Shown here piece after piece: positions 24,800 to 32,721 of a stretch of 64,000 bases of DNA. The stretch spans positions 1-64,000 of the forward strand of contig NZ_JAQZAT010000010.1 of the NCBI RefSeq assembly GCF_028736925.1, written 5' to 3'. Under the pieces are notes generated by a model, which was not told the origin of the DNA, did not search any database, and saw only the letters and a list, made by a program, of their open reading frames with translations. This stretch comes from Flavivirga sp. 57AJ16. Its GTDB lineage: Bacteria; Bacteroidota; Bacteroidia; Flavobacteriales; Flavobacteriaceae. Position 1 is the stretch's first letter. Each line of letters begins with the position of its first letter. The position numbers and the translations under genes are program-made.

Positions 24800-25009
24800 A
24801 TGAAGGTTGAAATATTTAATACCGATATTAAAAATGAGCAACAGGCTAATTACTTGTTAAGCCTACTTAGAAAAAGTATTTCAGATGCGTTAATCGATTT
24901 TGATTTTAAAGAGAGCAATACTTTATTAAAAGTTGAAGTAAACCGTGATGTTTCAGAAATAGTACATTCATTATTTATAACTCAGGGAGTAAAATGTCAA
25001 AAGCTTTAA
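24800..25009 (+). CDS. Small ferredoxin-fold (HMA-like) protein, paralogue of 14112-14357
   Basis: A 69-residue protein of unknown function. Its pattern 'MKVEIFNTDIKNEQQANYLL' / 'ALIDFDFKESNTLLKVEVNR' / 'SLFITQGVKCQKL' is a compact beta-alpha-beta-beta-alpha-beta with a single Cys in the last strand. The heavy-metal-associated CxxC is absent. It lies 10 bases ahead of the FecR gene, so the two are co-transcribed. Insertion of such a protein into a FecIR/TBDT operon is not standard. A structural or ligand-sensing accessory role for the anti-sigma factor is possible, but only the gene order suggests it. Confidence 0.75.
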   Translation: MKVEIFNTDIKNEQQANYLLSLLRKSISDALIDFDFKESNTLLKVEVNRDVSEIVHSLFITQGVKCQKL

Positions 25010-25019
25010 AAGATATATT

Positions 25020-25862
25020 ATGGACGATAAAGAGATTGAAAAAAAATTACAAGATGTTTGGGAGGAAACTTCTGAAGTACAGCCCGAAGATAAATTTGAA
25101 AAATCCTGGCAAGATTTTTCATCGAAAACATTTAACCGTAAAAAGAAACCTATTAAACCCTGGCACTACGCAGCTGCGGCCGTGCTCGTTATTTTCCTTT
25201 CGATAAGTGGTTTGTGGATGTACAATAATTCAACATTTGAGCCTTCTATTGCCAGCAAGATCAATATTATCAAAAATCCAGGCAATCAGGATAAAACCGT
25301 TTATCTTCCGGATGGCTCACTCGTAGAACTTGAACCACATGCTCAACTCGAATTTTCAGATAATTTTAGAAAGAACAGAAAAATCAGGGTAAAAGGAGAA
25401 GCTTTCTTTAGAGTTAAAAAAGACAAAGACCATCCATTTCAAGTATCGTGCAAAACTACCACTACTACTGTTTTAGGCACTGAGTTTAACGTGAAAGAAG
25501 AAATTAGTAATACTGTAAATGTCCAGCTTTATGAGGGTAGTATTCAAATGAGCGTAAAGGACAGTACTAATAATTGGATACTATCACCAGGCGAAAAGTT
25601 TGTCTACAATACAAATCACTTGACCATAACGTCTTTTAAAAGGTTTAAAGATTTTAATAAAAAACCTTTAAAAGAGGTCATTAAATACATTCAAACAAAT
25701 TACAACTATAAAATAACCTTCCCTCAAGAACTACTACAAAAGCAAGTTACAATTCGCATTCGAAAAAAGGAGAAATTATCGAACATCACACAAATATTAT
25801 CTGAAATATACAATCTAAATTCTTATAGAGATGAAAACATAAAAGAAATAACATTTAAATAA
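25020..25862 (+). CDS. FecR-family anti-sigma factor with DUF4974 domain
   Basis: The 280-residue single-pass inner-membrane protein has a cytoplasmic sigma-binding N-terminus (1-40), a transmembrane helix 'YAAAAVLVIFLSISGLWMY' (about 44-66) and a periplasmic FecR beta-domain with 'KTVYLPDGSLVELEPHAQLE' and 'VLGTEFNVKE'. A C-terminal DUF4974 (about 215-280) reads 'PLKEVIKYIQTNYNYKITFP', the module that contacts the STN domain of the receptor. It should inhibit the sigma factor of 23672 and release it on a signal from the TBDT of 25960. A hairpin separates it from the receptor gene. Confidence 0.92.
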   Translation: MDDKEIEKKLQDVWEETSEVQPEDKFEKSWQDFSSKTFNRKKKPIKPWHYAAAAVLVIFLSISGLWMYNNSTFEPSIASKINIIKNPGNQDKTVYLPDGSLVELEPHAQLEFSDNFRKNRKIRVKGEAFFRVKKDKDHPFQVSCKTTTTTVLGTEFNVKEEISNTVNVQLYEGSIQMSVKDSTNNWILSPGEKFVYNTNHLTITSFKRFKDFNKKPLKEVIKYIQTNYNYKITFPQELLQKQVTIRIRKKEKLSNITQILSEIYNLNSYRDENIKEITFK

Positions 25863-25868
25863 AAAAGC

Positions 25869-25905
25869 GAAAGGATGTCCTAGCCGCTAAACTAAACATC
25901 CTTTC
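25869..25905. terminator. Hairpin between fecR and the TBDT gene
   Basis: GAAAGGATGT and ACATCCTTTC (10-bp perfect stem) around a 17-base loop. The following U-tract is weak ('tatgattaaaaaag'), so it may attenuate or stabilise the mRNA rather than stop it. It lies 6 bases after the FecR stop and about 55 bases before the receptor start. Confidence 0.55.
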
Positions 25906-25959
25906 TATGATTAAAAAAGACATACATCCATTTTAACCGAATATAAAAATACAAATTTT

Positions 25960-28569
25960 ATGAAGCATATAAAATATTGCTTTCTAATGCTTAGCCTAAA
26001 TATCTTTTCGCAAAATATCTCAATTTCGTTAGATCAAACAGCAACGTTGAAACAACTATTTACTGAAATAGAAAATCAGACCGACTATAAATTTGCATAT
26101 AATAACTCCATATATGTAGACCAAAATCTAAGTGAAAAAATAGACTATAGTGATGTTGAAATTAAAAACCTTATTTCGATTCTCAATAAAAACTCACCTT
26201 TTCAATTTTCCGTTATAGGAAACAGTATTACTGTTAAGAGAAGAGAATTACAATCTCAACAAGAGAGACATAAACTATCTGGTGTAATCCTAGATGATTC
26301 AGGACAGCCTCAGTTAGGAACTAACATTTACATTCAGGAAACATCAACAGGAACTGTAACGGATGAAAATGGATACTTCTCAATGTGGCTCCCGGAAGGG
26401 AACTATACTTTAATAACAAGTTATTTAGGGTATGAAAACCAAACCCTAAATGTAGCTCTCAATAGTAATAAAAATCTTAACATCTCAATGCTTGCAAACA
26501 ATCAAGCCTTGGACGAGGTTGTAATTACCCAGAATACCAAGGCGGTGAATATTAAAAAACCGCAAATGAGCGTGAATAGTCTATCAATCAAAGAAATAAA
26601 GGAAATGCCCGTAGCCATGGGAGAAGCCGATCCCTTAAAATCCCTTTTAACTCTTCCCGGAGTGACCAGTTCTGGAGAAGCCTCTTCGGGTTTTAATGTG
26701 AGGGGTGGTGCAGCAGATCAGAATTTAATTTTATTAGATGGCACCCCCATCTATAGTGATTCGCATTTATTTGGATTTTTCTCTGTCTTTAATGCTGATG
26801 CCATTAGTAATTTAGACTTATATAAAGGAGGCATCCCTTCCCGATTTGGCGGGAGGGTATCTTCTATTTTGGACGTACACCAAAAAACAGGAGATTATGA
26901 TGACTTTCATATGAACGGAGGTATTGGATTAATCTCCAGCAGGCTTACCGCAGAAGGGCCTATTCAAAAAGAAAGAGGATCTTTTATGGTTGCCGGACGT
27001 ACATCTTATGCCCATCTTTTTTTAAAACTGGCAAACAATAACAATTCTGCTAAGTTTTATGACCTTAACACAAAATTGAATTATAAGCTTAATGAAAATA
27101 ACAGCATTCATTTTTCAGGCTACTTCGGAAATGATGTATTTGACATAAGCGATAGTTTCTCTAGTACTTATGGAAATACTATGGGGAATTTAAGTTGGAA
27201 ACATCGTTTCTCCGATAATATAAATACAAATTTATCATTATTCTACAGTGATTATACGTTCAAATTAAGTATTAGTGGGCGAAATTTTAATTGGGAAAGT
27301 AACATCAATAGTTATGGTTTGAAATACAACTGGAATCATTTTATTTCAGAAAATTTACAGCTCAACTATGGTATAGCGGCAAATTATTATGATTTTAACC
27401 CTGGTACCTTGAAACCCGAAAGTGAAGATTCACAATTTAATTTTCAGCAGCTTGATAAAAAATATGCTTTAGAACCTTCAGCATATTTAGATGTTGAACA
27501 TAAAATCACAGAAAAACTTAACCTACGCTACGGCTTACGCTATAGTATGTTCTATCGTTTTGGGAAGCAGGAAATAAATACCTATGCCAATAATAATCCT
27601 GTAATCTATAATTCTATCTATAACATTTATGAAGAGGCTACACCTACAGGATCTGTGGCCTATGGCAAGGGAGAAAAAATTGCAAGTTTCAACAATTTGG
27701 AACCTAGGGTGGCATTGTCATATGCTTTAAACGATGATCAATCCTTTAAGGCAAGTTATAATAGGATGGCGCAGTACCTGCACATTTTATCCAACACACA
27801 ATCACCGACACCGATGAACATTTGGACACCTAGCGGACCGTTTATAAAACCACAACTGCTTGACCAATATGCTGTAGGATATTTTAGAAATTTTAGTGAT
27901 AAGCAATATTCACTCGAAACGGAATTCTTCTATAAAGATGTAAAAAATAGACTGGATTATGTAGAAGGAGCAGATTTATTGGCGAATAACAACATAGAAA
28001 GGATTATTCTCAATGGGAAAGCCAGAGCTTACGGAATGGAATTATTGTTTCGTAAAAACACAGGAAGATTAACGGGATGGATCGCCTATACCCTTTCAAG
28101 GGCAGAACAAAAAACAATAGGCAGAACACCTGAAGAACCGGGAATCGCAAATGGGAATTGGTATTTATCTCCATATGATAAATTACACGACATTAGCATT
28201 ATAGCAGATTATGATTATAACAAAAAATGGTCGTTCAACGCTAATTTTTCATTGCAATCAGGTCAACCCGTAACCTATCCAAATGGTTATTATGAGCTTG
28301 GTGAACTTCATATTCCCAACTATTCAAGCCGAAATGAGAACCGTTTACCTACGTACCATCATTTGGATTTGGCAGCTACTTATACCCCCAAACCAGATAA
28401 AAAGAAAGGGTGGCAAAGTTCTTGGGTCTTTAGCATCTACAATGCATATCATAGAAAAAACGCAGCTTCAATTCGATTTACTACCAACGATGACACAGGC
28501 GCAAATGAAGCACGCCGCCTATCCATCTTTGGCATATTACCAAGCATATCGTATAATTTCAAATTTTAA
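25960..28569 (+). CDS. TonB-dependent receptor with STN domain
   Basis: Outer-membrane transducer and transporter of 869 residues. A signal peptide (1-18) is followed by a secretin/TonB short N-terminal domain (about 20-90, 'LKQLFTEIENQTDYKFAYNN'), then a carboxypeptidase-regulatory-like domain with 'GTNIYIQETSTGTVTDENGY', a TonB-box-like 'LDEVVIT', a plug with 'GFNVRGGAADQNLILLD' and a barrel ending 'SYNFKF'. The STN domain couples it to the upstream FecR/sigma pair, so it should control its own expression. The plug and barrel are strikingly similar to the receptor at 1138-3546, which lacks STN. The next gene is its DUF4249 partner. The ligand is unknown. Confidence 0.95.
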   Translation: MKHIKYCFLMLSLNIFSQNISISLDQTATLKQLFTEIENQTDYKFAYNNSIYVDQNLSEKIDYSDVEIKNLISILNKNSPFQFSVIGNSITVKRRELQSQQERHKLSGVILDDSGQPQLGTNIYIQETSTGTVTDENGYFSMWLPEGNYTLITSYLGYENQTLNVALNSNKNLNISMLANNQALDEVVITQNTKAVNIKKPQMSVNSLSIKEIKEMPVAMGEADPLKSLLTLPGVTSSGEASSGFNVRGGAADQNLILLDGTPIYSDSHLFGFFSVFNADAISNLDLYKGGIPSRFGGRVSSILDVHQKTGDYDDFHMNGGIGLISSRLTAEGPIQKERGSFMVAGRTSYAHLFLKLANNNNSAKFYDLNTKLNYKLNENNSIHFSGYFGNDVFDISDSFSSTYGNTMGNLSWKHRFSDNINTNLSLFYSDYTFKLSISGRNFNWESNINSYGLKYNWNHFISENLQLNYGIAANYYDFNPGTLKPESEDSQFNFQQLDKKYALEPSAYLDVEHKITEKLNLRYGLRYSMFYRFGKQEINTYANNNPVIYNSIYNIYEEATPTGSVAYGKGEKIASFNNLEPRVALSYALNDDQSFKASYNRMAQYLHILSNTQSPTPMNIWTPSGPFIKPQLLDQYAVGYFRNFSDKQYSLETEFFYKDVKNRLDYVEGADLLANNNIERIILNGKARAYGMELLFRKNTGRLTGWIAYTLSRAEQKTIGRTPEEPGIANGNWYLSPYDKLHDISIIADYDYNKKWSFNANFSLQSGQPVTYPNGYYELGELHIPNYSSRNENRLPTYHHLDLAATYTPKPDKKKGWQSSWVFSIYNAYHRKNAASIRFTTNDDTGANEARRLSIFGILPSISYNFKF

Positions 28570-28573
28570 AGAG

Positions 28574-29407
28574 ATGAAAATAATAACAATGAAATATTTA
28601 AAATATATAGGCGTTTTTTTTCTATTTTTTTTAAGCTCCTGTGAAGAGGTCATCGATGTAGATCTGGAAACAGGTGATTCTACAATTGTAATCGATGCAG
28701 AGATTTTATGGGAAAAGGGAACAGATGGAAATCTTCAGACTATAAGAATAAGCAGAATGACAGATTATTATAATCCGGAGCCCCCAAAAGTATCCGGAGC
28801 TCAGGTTTATATAGAAAATAGCCGTGGAGATTTATTTACTTTCAATGAATCTGATGAAACTGGTGTGTATGTGTGCGATCATTTTCTTCCTCAATTAAAC
28901 AACACCTATACCTTAGAAGTCACGGTAGGAGATCACGTTTTTAGTGCTTCTGAAACTTTAATCCCTGTACCAGAAATAAACCGCGTAGAACAAGATTACG
29001 TAAATGGGTTTTCAGGAGATAAAAACTTTGAGGTTTCTATTTTTTATAATGACCCTGAAAATCAAACTAATTTTTATTTAACTCATTTTAAAGCTCAGGT
29101 TTTACAATATCCTGAATACATTCTGGCCGATGATGATTTCTTTAATGGTAATGAAATTGAAAATAACTTTTCAGATGAAGATTTGGAAGTGGGAGATACT
29201 GTAGAGATTATACATAGGGGGGTCTCTGAACAGTTTTATAATTATATGAATTTAGTATTGGAAACTACGAGTTCCAACCCCTTTGCAACTCCACCCGCAA
29301 ACATTAGAGGTAATATTATAAACCAAAACAATCCTGAAGAATATGTTTTGGGATATTTCAGATTATGCGAAGCAAACCATTTGTTATATAATCTGGAAGA
29401 AGAGTGA
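28574..29407 (+). CDS. DUF4249 family lipoprotein
   Basis: The frame is open far upstream inside the receptor gene, but the ATG at 28574, 4 bases after the receptor stop, gives a proper lipoprotein signal peptide with lipobox 'FLSSC', so I start there (277 residues). The body shows the DUF4249 hallmarks seen in the 3551 paralogue: 'EEVIDVDLETGDSTIVIDAE', 'PKVSGAQVYIEN', 'VPEINRVEQDYVNG' and the C-terminal 'EEYVLGYFRLCEA'. It is the last gene of the sigma/FecR/TBDT array and presumably a substrate-binding partner of the receptor on the outer membrane. Confidence 0.9.
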   Translation: MKIITMKYLKYIGVFFLFFLSSCEEVIDVDLETGDSTIVIDAEILWEKGTDGNLQTIRISRMTDYYNPEPPKVSGAQVYIENSRGDLFTFNESDETGVYVCDHFLPQLNNTYTLEVTVGDHVFSASETLIPVPEINRVEQDYVNGFSGDKNFEVSIFYNDPENQTNFYLTHFKAQVLQYPEYILADDDFFNGNEIENNFSDEDLEVGDTVEIIHRGVSEQFYNYMNLVLETTSSNPFATPPANIRGNIINQNNPEEYVLGYFRLCEANHLLYNLEEE

Positions 29408-29478
29408 ACCGAGAATACCAAATGAACTTCCTCAGGACAGAGCCCACGAGATATCTAGCAGAGGAAAGATTTTGAAAT

Positions 29479-29497
29479 GTTGTACCTATGTTGTACC
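29479..29497 (+). other. GTTGTACC direct-repeat site, copy 1 (possible integrase arm-type site)
   Basis: GTTGTACC-TAT-GTTGTACC: two identical octamers with an 11-base step, one helical turn. The longer flanking sequence from GAAATG to CCCAAACAAAAA is identical at 48854-48887. In both cases an intrinsic terminator follows at once. At the second copy a tRNA-Leu fragment and an integrase gene are adjacent, so these are best explained as arm-binding sites or ends of an integrative element. Confidence 0.55.
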
Positions 29498-29506
29498 CAA
29501 ACAAAA

Positions 29507-29537
29507 AGGAGCTGTCTAAAAAGGCAGCTTCTTTTTT
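29507..29537 (+). terminator. Intrinsic terminator
   Basis: GGAGCTGTC and GGCAGCTTC pair around 'taaaaa', followed by TTTTTTT. It closes the rightward sigma/TBDT/DUF4249 transcript about 100 bases after the last stop. Confidence 0.7.
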
Positions 29538-29569
29538 TGTATTGATTGATGGTGTTCGTATCTTAAAGT

Positions 29570-29745
29570 ATGAATAAAAAAGTAGTATGGAAGAGCAATC
29601 ATCAAGACCAATTGATTCTACTACCACCTAGTTATGATAAATTAGTCCCAAGAACCATCCCGTTCGTATAGTTAACACGATTATAGACCAGATTGATATT
29701 AGTAGTATTGAGAATACCCACTAAGCCACATAAAATGAAACCTTT
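29570..29745 (+). mobile_element. IS1182-family transposase remnant, rearranged
   Basis: From ATG 29570 the plus strand reads 'MNKKVVWKSNHQDQLILLPP' and 'SYDKLVP', shifts one frame, and continues 'KNHPVRIVNTIIDQIDISSI', the N-terminus of IS1182-type transposases. Just after about 29716 the opposite strand reads 'RFHFMWLSGYS', matching the 'IHFMWLSGMS' motif that lies some 70 residues later in these enzymes. So an N-terminal piece and an inverted internal piece have been joined. No catalytic DDE residue remains. The debris abuts the shortened 3' end of the HdeD-like gene. Confidence 0.7.
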
Positions 29746-29758
29746 TTCATCAGGATAA

Positions 29759-30229
29759 TTAAATCTTAGGTATAGGTTTTAATAATAATAAAGAAGCAAT
29801 TATTACAGCTAAAAAACCCACAAGCAATAACCAAAACTGACCTGGTCTTCCAACAGCTTTGAACTGAAATGATAAGCCTATAGCGAAAATCCCTCTAAAC
29901 AAGGTCCAGAAACCCATATAAAAAGGAAGAATAATTATCGTTAGCTGTGGATGTAAGATGAGAAGTGTGCCTAAAATTAAATCAAAGAGTCCGCCAACCA
30001 AATGCCAACCCCAACTTTCCATTTTCTTTCTATTTGAGAGTGAAAAGATGATAGAAAATACTCCTGAAATAAAAATTGAAATACTAAAAATTAAAGCTAA
30101 AGAAACATAACTTGCCTCTGGTGTTCTATACATCCAAATACCTAAAACTATAAATAGTACTCCCAATACAAGGAACAGCCACCAATTTTTTGCTGTTGGT
30201 TTAGCCAAATTTAATGAAGCTCCAGACAT
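29759..30229 (-). CDS. HdeD-family (DUF308) membrane protein, C-terminus shortened
   Basis: The 156-residue integral membrane protein has five visible helices: 'WWLFLVLGVLFIVLGIWMY', 'LALIFSISIFISGVFSIIF', 'WGWHLVGGLFDLILGTLLIL', 'IILPFYMGFWTLFRGIFAI' and 'FWLLLVGFLAVIIASLLLL'. Normal HdeD/DUF308 proteins have six helices and about 180-190 residues; here the frame stops after 'KPIPKI', beside IS1182 debris, so the last helix seems lost. Start moved to 30229 (MSGASLNL). HdeD relatives are linked to acid or heat stress and sit in stress islands. It may still insert in the membrane, but function is doubtful. Confidence 0.8.
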   Translation of the reverse strand: MSGASLNLAKPTAKNWWLFLVLGVLFIVLGIWMYRTPEASYVSLALIFSISIFISGVFSIIFSLSNRKKMESWGWHLVGGLFDLILGTLLILHPQLTIIILPFYMGFWTLFRGIFAIGLSFQFKAVGRPGQFWLLLVGFLAVIIASLLLLKPIPKI

Positions 30230-30238
30230 ATTGTTTAT

Positions 30239-30523
30239 TTTAACTCGATGTAAGCATAATATTACTGAACTGACTATCAATAATTTAATCTTGGTTGTCA
30301 GGTTGAATACTTCGGTAAACTCAGCACAGGCTCTGTCGAAACCTATTTAAATAGCTGGTTTTAATGACCTTTCGACTTTAGTTTATGCTGAGCGCCCGCC
30401 TGCCGGACGGGCAGGAAGTCGAAAGGCTCAAGGCGACAAATCGCTTTATTAGCGAATTTATTGTTAAAAACCCCCTTGCCTGCCTGGTCGGCAGACAGGT
30501 TTTAAATCGAACTCACGTCTTAT
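30239..30523 (+). repeat. MITE-like repeat, type 2, copy A, with two GC-rich inserts
   Basis: The body runs from about TTAACTCGATGTAAG to AAATCGAACTCACGTC and matches the reverse complement of 48613-48837 over almost its whole length, for example 'atttaaatagctggttttaa' and 'aggcgacaaatcg'. Unlike that copy it contains two GC-rich palindromic inserts: GCCCGCCTGCCGGACGGGCA (from 30394) and GCCTGCCTGGTCGGCAGACA (from 30478). The ends carry the TIR ATCGAACTCACG. No gene inside. Confidence 0.8.
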
Positions 30524-30625
30524 TTTATATAATTAATTAACATACGTTTCTTGAACTTATTAAAAAAACTAAAGTAATTTTTATTATGCTTTTTAATACA
30601 CCCATAAAGCGGATTCTCTAATATA

Positions 30626-30653
30626 AACCGTGAAAGCCAAAACTTTCACGGTT
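30626..30653 (-). terminator. Intrinsic terminator after the Usp gene
   Basis: AACCGTGAAAG and CTTTCACGGTT form a perfect 11-bp stem around CCAAAA. It lies about 115 bases beyond the Usp stop codon on the same (leftward) path and ends in an AT-rich tract. The rest of the 30524-30767 gap is AT-rich and holds no gene. Confidence 0.7.
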
Positions 30654-30767
30654 ATTAAACACAAAATCAAAGGGTTTTTAATTTTAACTAATAATTTATG
30701 ATTTTGCATTTATAAATAGCAACAAGTTCTTACCAATACAGTGTTAAACTTTTAATTAGAGAAGAAT

Positions 30768-31598
30768 TTATTGGTGTACTGTCAATACCGTGTTTGTATT
30801 TAACTTTTTTAATGTTGAAATAACTTTCGATTGCACTATACCCATTCTCCTAAATAAATCTGGTTTTTTATCCACCACACAGATGATCTTGTCATTGTGA
30901 GAAGCTGCATAATCTGCCAATTTATGATCTGGCCTTAAAAATTCCAGGTCTATCGGTTTGTTGGACAATTGTTTAAGATATCCTAGCATGATTTCTAGAT
31001 TATCTGTTGCTTTCCCAGATAGCATACTCTGTTCCTCTAGCACGAAAATTCCAATCTTGGTTTTGGTGTTTTCTAAAACCTTTATGAATCGTTCAATTTC
31101 TTCGGTATTGATTTTTTCCTGAAAATCTGATGCAATTATTAGATGAATTCCATTGTATGCTTTAGCGTGTGGCGGCACAATTAAAATAGGACAAGACCTT
31201 ATTTTTTCCAATATATTTTCGGTCGTTGCTCCCAATGAGGTTAAACCTTTACTTGTTAGCACTACGACATCTATTCCTATTTTATCAACGTTTTCCTTAA
31301 TACCTTCAGCCAAACTTCTAGATTCTGAAATGGCATGGAAAGTATGCTTTGGATTGTCGGATTTTAAAGTTTTACGCGTAACTAGTATTCCTAGTTTCTT
31401 TAAGGATTCTTTTTTTGGTTTTTCAAACCATTCGTCATCAGCTTGAAGCATTTCGATCGCATTCAAACCAGAAGTTTCATACTTATAAGTATTCAAAAAA
31501 TAAAACTCGCAATTCACATTCTTGAAAAGCGTAGTGATATAATCTACGGTCTGATAACTATTTAGTGAAAAATCTGTTGGAATCAATATTTTTTTCAT
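30768..31598 (-). CDS. Universal stress protein, two-domain (UspA family)
   Basis: The 276-residue protein consists of two Usp domains. The first opens 'MKKILIPTDFSLNSYQTVDY' and carries the nucleotide-binding-type loop 'SKGLTSLGATTENILEKIRS' with 'CPILIVPPHA'. The second domain (about 150-276) is degenerate: 'IHLIIASDFQEKINTEEIER' and a final 'STLKKLNTNTVLTVHQ'. Flavobacterial two-domain Usp proteins are induced in stasis, oxidative or osmotic stress and may bind ATP. It sits in the stress block with Gre-like, GDH, sigma-54 regulator, MscS and NhaA genes. A palindrome and a long inverted repeat lie between it and the upstream coiled-coil genes, so it probably has its own promoter. Confidence 0.9.
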   Translation of the reverse strand: MKKILIPTDFSLNSYQTVDYITTLFKNVNCEFYFLNTYKYETSGLNAIEMLQADDEWFEKPKKESLKKLGILVTRKTLKSDNPKHTFHAISESRSLAEGIKENVDKIGIDVVVLTSKGLTSLGATTENILEKIRSCPILIVPPHAKAYNGIHLIIASDFQEKINTEEIERFIKVLENTKTKIGIFVLEEQSMLSGKATDNLEIMLGYLKQLSNKPIDLEFLRPDHKLADYAASHNDKIICVVDKKPDLFRRMGIVQSKVISTLKKLNTNTVLTVHQ

Positions 31599-31621
31599 GA
31601 TGCTATGATTTTTAATTATTA

Positions 31622-31782
31622 TACCAATTATGAATTAAAATGAGCAACAGAAAACGACATTGCTTATTTGTTTTTGCCTGCTGCGTGTTATTTGCATAGC
31701 CTAAGCTATGGAAATGATGAGTAAAGTGATAAAACGAATTAATGAATGAGTTTGAATTGCGTATTTTAATTCTTAATTGGTA
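31622..31782. repeat. 161-bp long imperfect palindrome (copy 2 of the family)
   Basis: The ends are TACCAATTATGAATTAAAAT and ATTTTAATTCTTAATTGGTA; the centre is GCATAGCCTAAGCTATGG. The structure parallels 605-767: a 160-bp hairpin closed by a CATAGC/GCTATG centre. It lies 24 bases upstream of the Usp start, so it would be in or near that gene's promoter or 5' untranslated region. Confidence 0.75.
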
Positions 31783-31826
31783 TTACTTAGGCTAACCGCA
31801 AATTCAATCATCTTTGTGGTTAGAAA

Positions 31827-31885
31827 TGCACAAAACCTTTTGAAACACTAACTAACCTGTTATTAACCAACCATGGTTTTGTGCA
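31827..31885. terminator. 11-bp inverted repeat downstream of the coiled-coil genes
   Basis: TGCACAAAACC (31827-31837) and GGTTTTGTGCA (31875-31885) are perfect complements separated by 37 bases. It begins 19 bases after the stop of the 31904 gene, so it may be its terminator or an mRNA-stabilising structure. The T-tract is missing, which makes a classical terminator uncertain. Confidence 0.45.
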
Positions 31886-31903
31886 CCTAAGAAAATTTGA
31901 TTT

Positions 31904-32293
31904 TTATTTACGTTGGTACTTTCTAAGTAACAAATAGAACTCATTTTTAAAAGCGTTAAACTCTTCAACTAGCTTCATATAGTTTTCGCGTTTTTGTTCA
32001 TGTACTTTCAATCTATTGAAATCATATTCTACTTTTCCATACTCATATTCTATCTTAAGCTCTTGCTCATATTTACACAGGTTTGCCATGTATAATATAT
32101 TATTTCTGCGTAGAACTTGAATTTTCCTAGAAACCGATTCAATTCTTATGAGCTGCTTTTCAATTATAGAAACATGATCTAATTCACTATTGAAACATTC
32201 CATAGAATTAATCCAAGAGTTTAATTCGAGCAGATCTTTTTGTATACATAGTCTTCTATGAACATTTATCTTATGTATTGTGATTTGCATCAA
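31904..32293 (-). CDS. Hypothetical coiled-coil protein, second of a pair
   Basis: The 129-residue product is not recognised. It is almost entirely helical and rich in Lys, Glu, Tyr and Leu, for example 'LLELNSWINSMECFNSELDH', 'EQELKIEYEYGKVEYDFNRL' and 'VEEFNAFKNEFYLLLRKYQR'. It has no signal peptide or membrane segment. Spacing of the 'EL..W.N......ELD.....E.QLI' heptads matches the neighbour at 32303, so the two look like diverged duplicates that could form a hetero-coil. It lies 9 bases downstream of the 32303 gene and after a Gre-like gene, probably in one unit. A role in stress or RNA polymerase control is only inferred from position. Confidence 0.75.
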   Translation of the reverse strand: MMQITIHKINVHRRLCIQKDLLELNSWINSMECFNSELDHVSIIEKQLIRIESVSRKIQVLRRNNILYMANLCKYEQELKIEYEYGKVEYDFNRLKVHEQKRENYMKLVEEFNAFKNEFYLLLRKYQRK

Positions 32294-32302
32294 CCAATTT
32301 CT

Positions 32303-32710
32303 TTAAACTTGAAATTTTGGTAATACCCTATCATATAGATTGTCTTTAAGCCGTTGATATTTATCCAAATGGTACTGATAACTTTTACGTAAACGTTCAT
32401 ATTCTCCTAAAAAAACGATATCACATTGTATGTCATCACATTCTACAACTTTATTATAGGTATTAGCATATTTTAAAACTGTATTATAAAGTTGTTTATT
32501 AGCTTCTTTTCGTTTTGAAAAAAGGGTTAAAACGGATTCAGGTATTTCTTCATTTTGAATGGATTGCGCATATAAGTTTAAAAGCTTGTCTACTTCTTTA
32601 TCTATATATTGAAGTTGATTCACCCACCCCTTTAGTTCTATTGAATTATATTTGTGTAGAATATCTACATCGTTATCATGATTCAATATTTCTGTATTTA
32701 AAGTTTTCAT
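32303..32710 (-). CDS. Hypothetical coiled-coil protein, first of a pair
   Basis: The 135-residue protein has no recognised family. The sequence 'NSIELKGWVNQLQYIDKEVD' (about 22-41) parallels 'DLLELNSWINSMECFNSELD' of the 31904 protein, and the rest forms long amphipathic helices ('LFSKRKEANKQLYNTVLKYA', 'RLRKSYQYHLDKYQRLKDNL'). It is cytoplasmic by all signs. The gene lies 11 bases downstream of the Gre-like gene and 9 bases upstream of the 31904 gene, so the three are probably co-transcribed. Two Cys (in 'VVECDDIQCD') could be redox-sensitive. Confidence 0.75.
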   Translation of the reverse strand: MKTLNTEILNHDNDVDILHKYNSIELKGWVNQLQYIDKEVDKLLNLYAQSIQNEEIPESVLTLFSKRKEANKQLYNTVLKYANTYNKVVECDDIQCDIVFLGEYERLRKSYQYHLDKYQRLKDNLYDRVLPKFQV

Positions 32711-32721
32711 ATATTATATTT

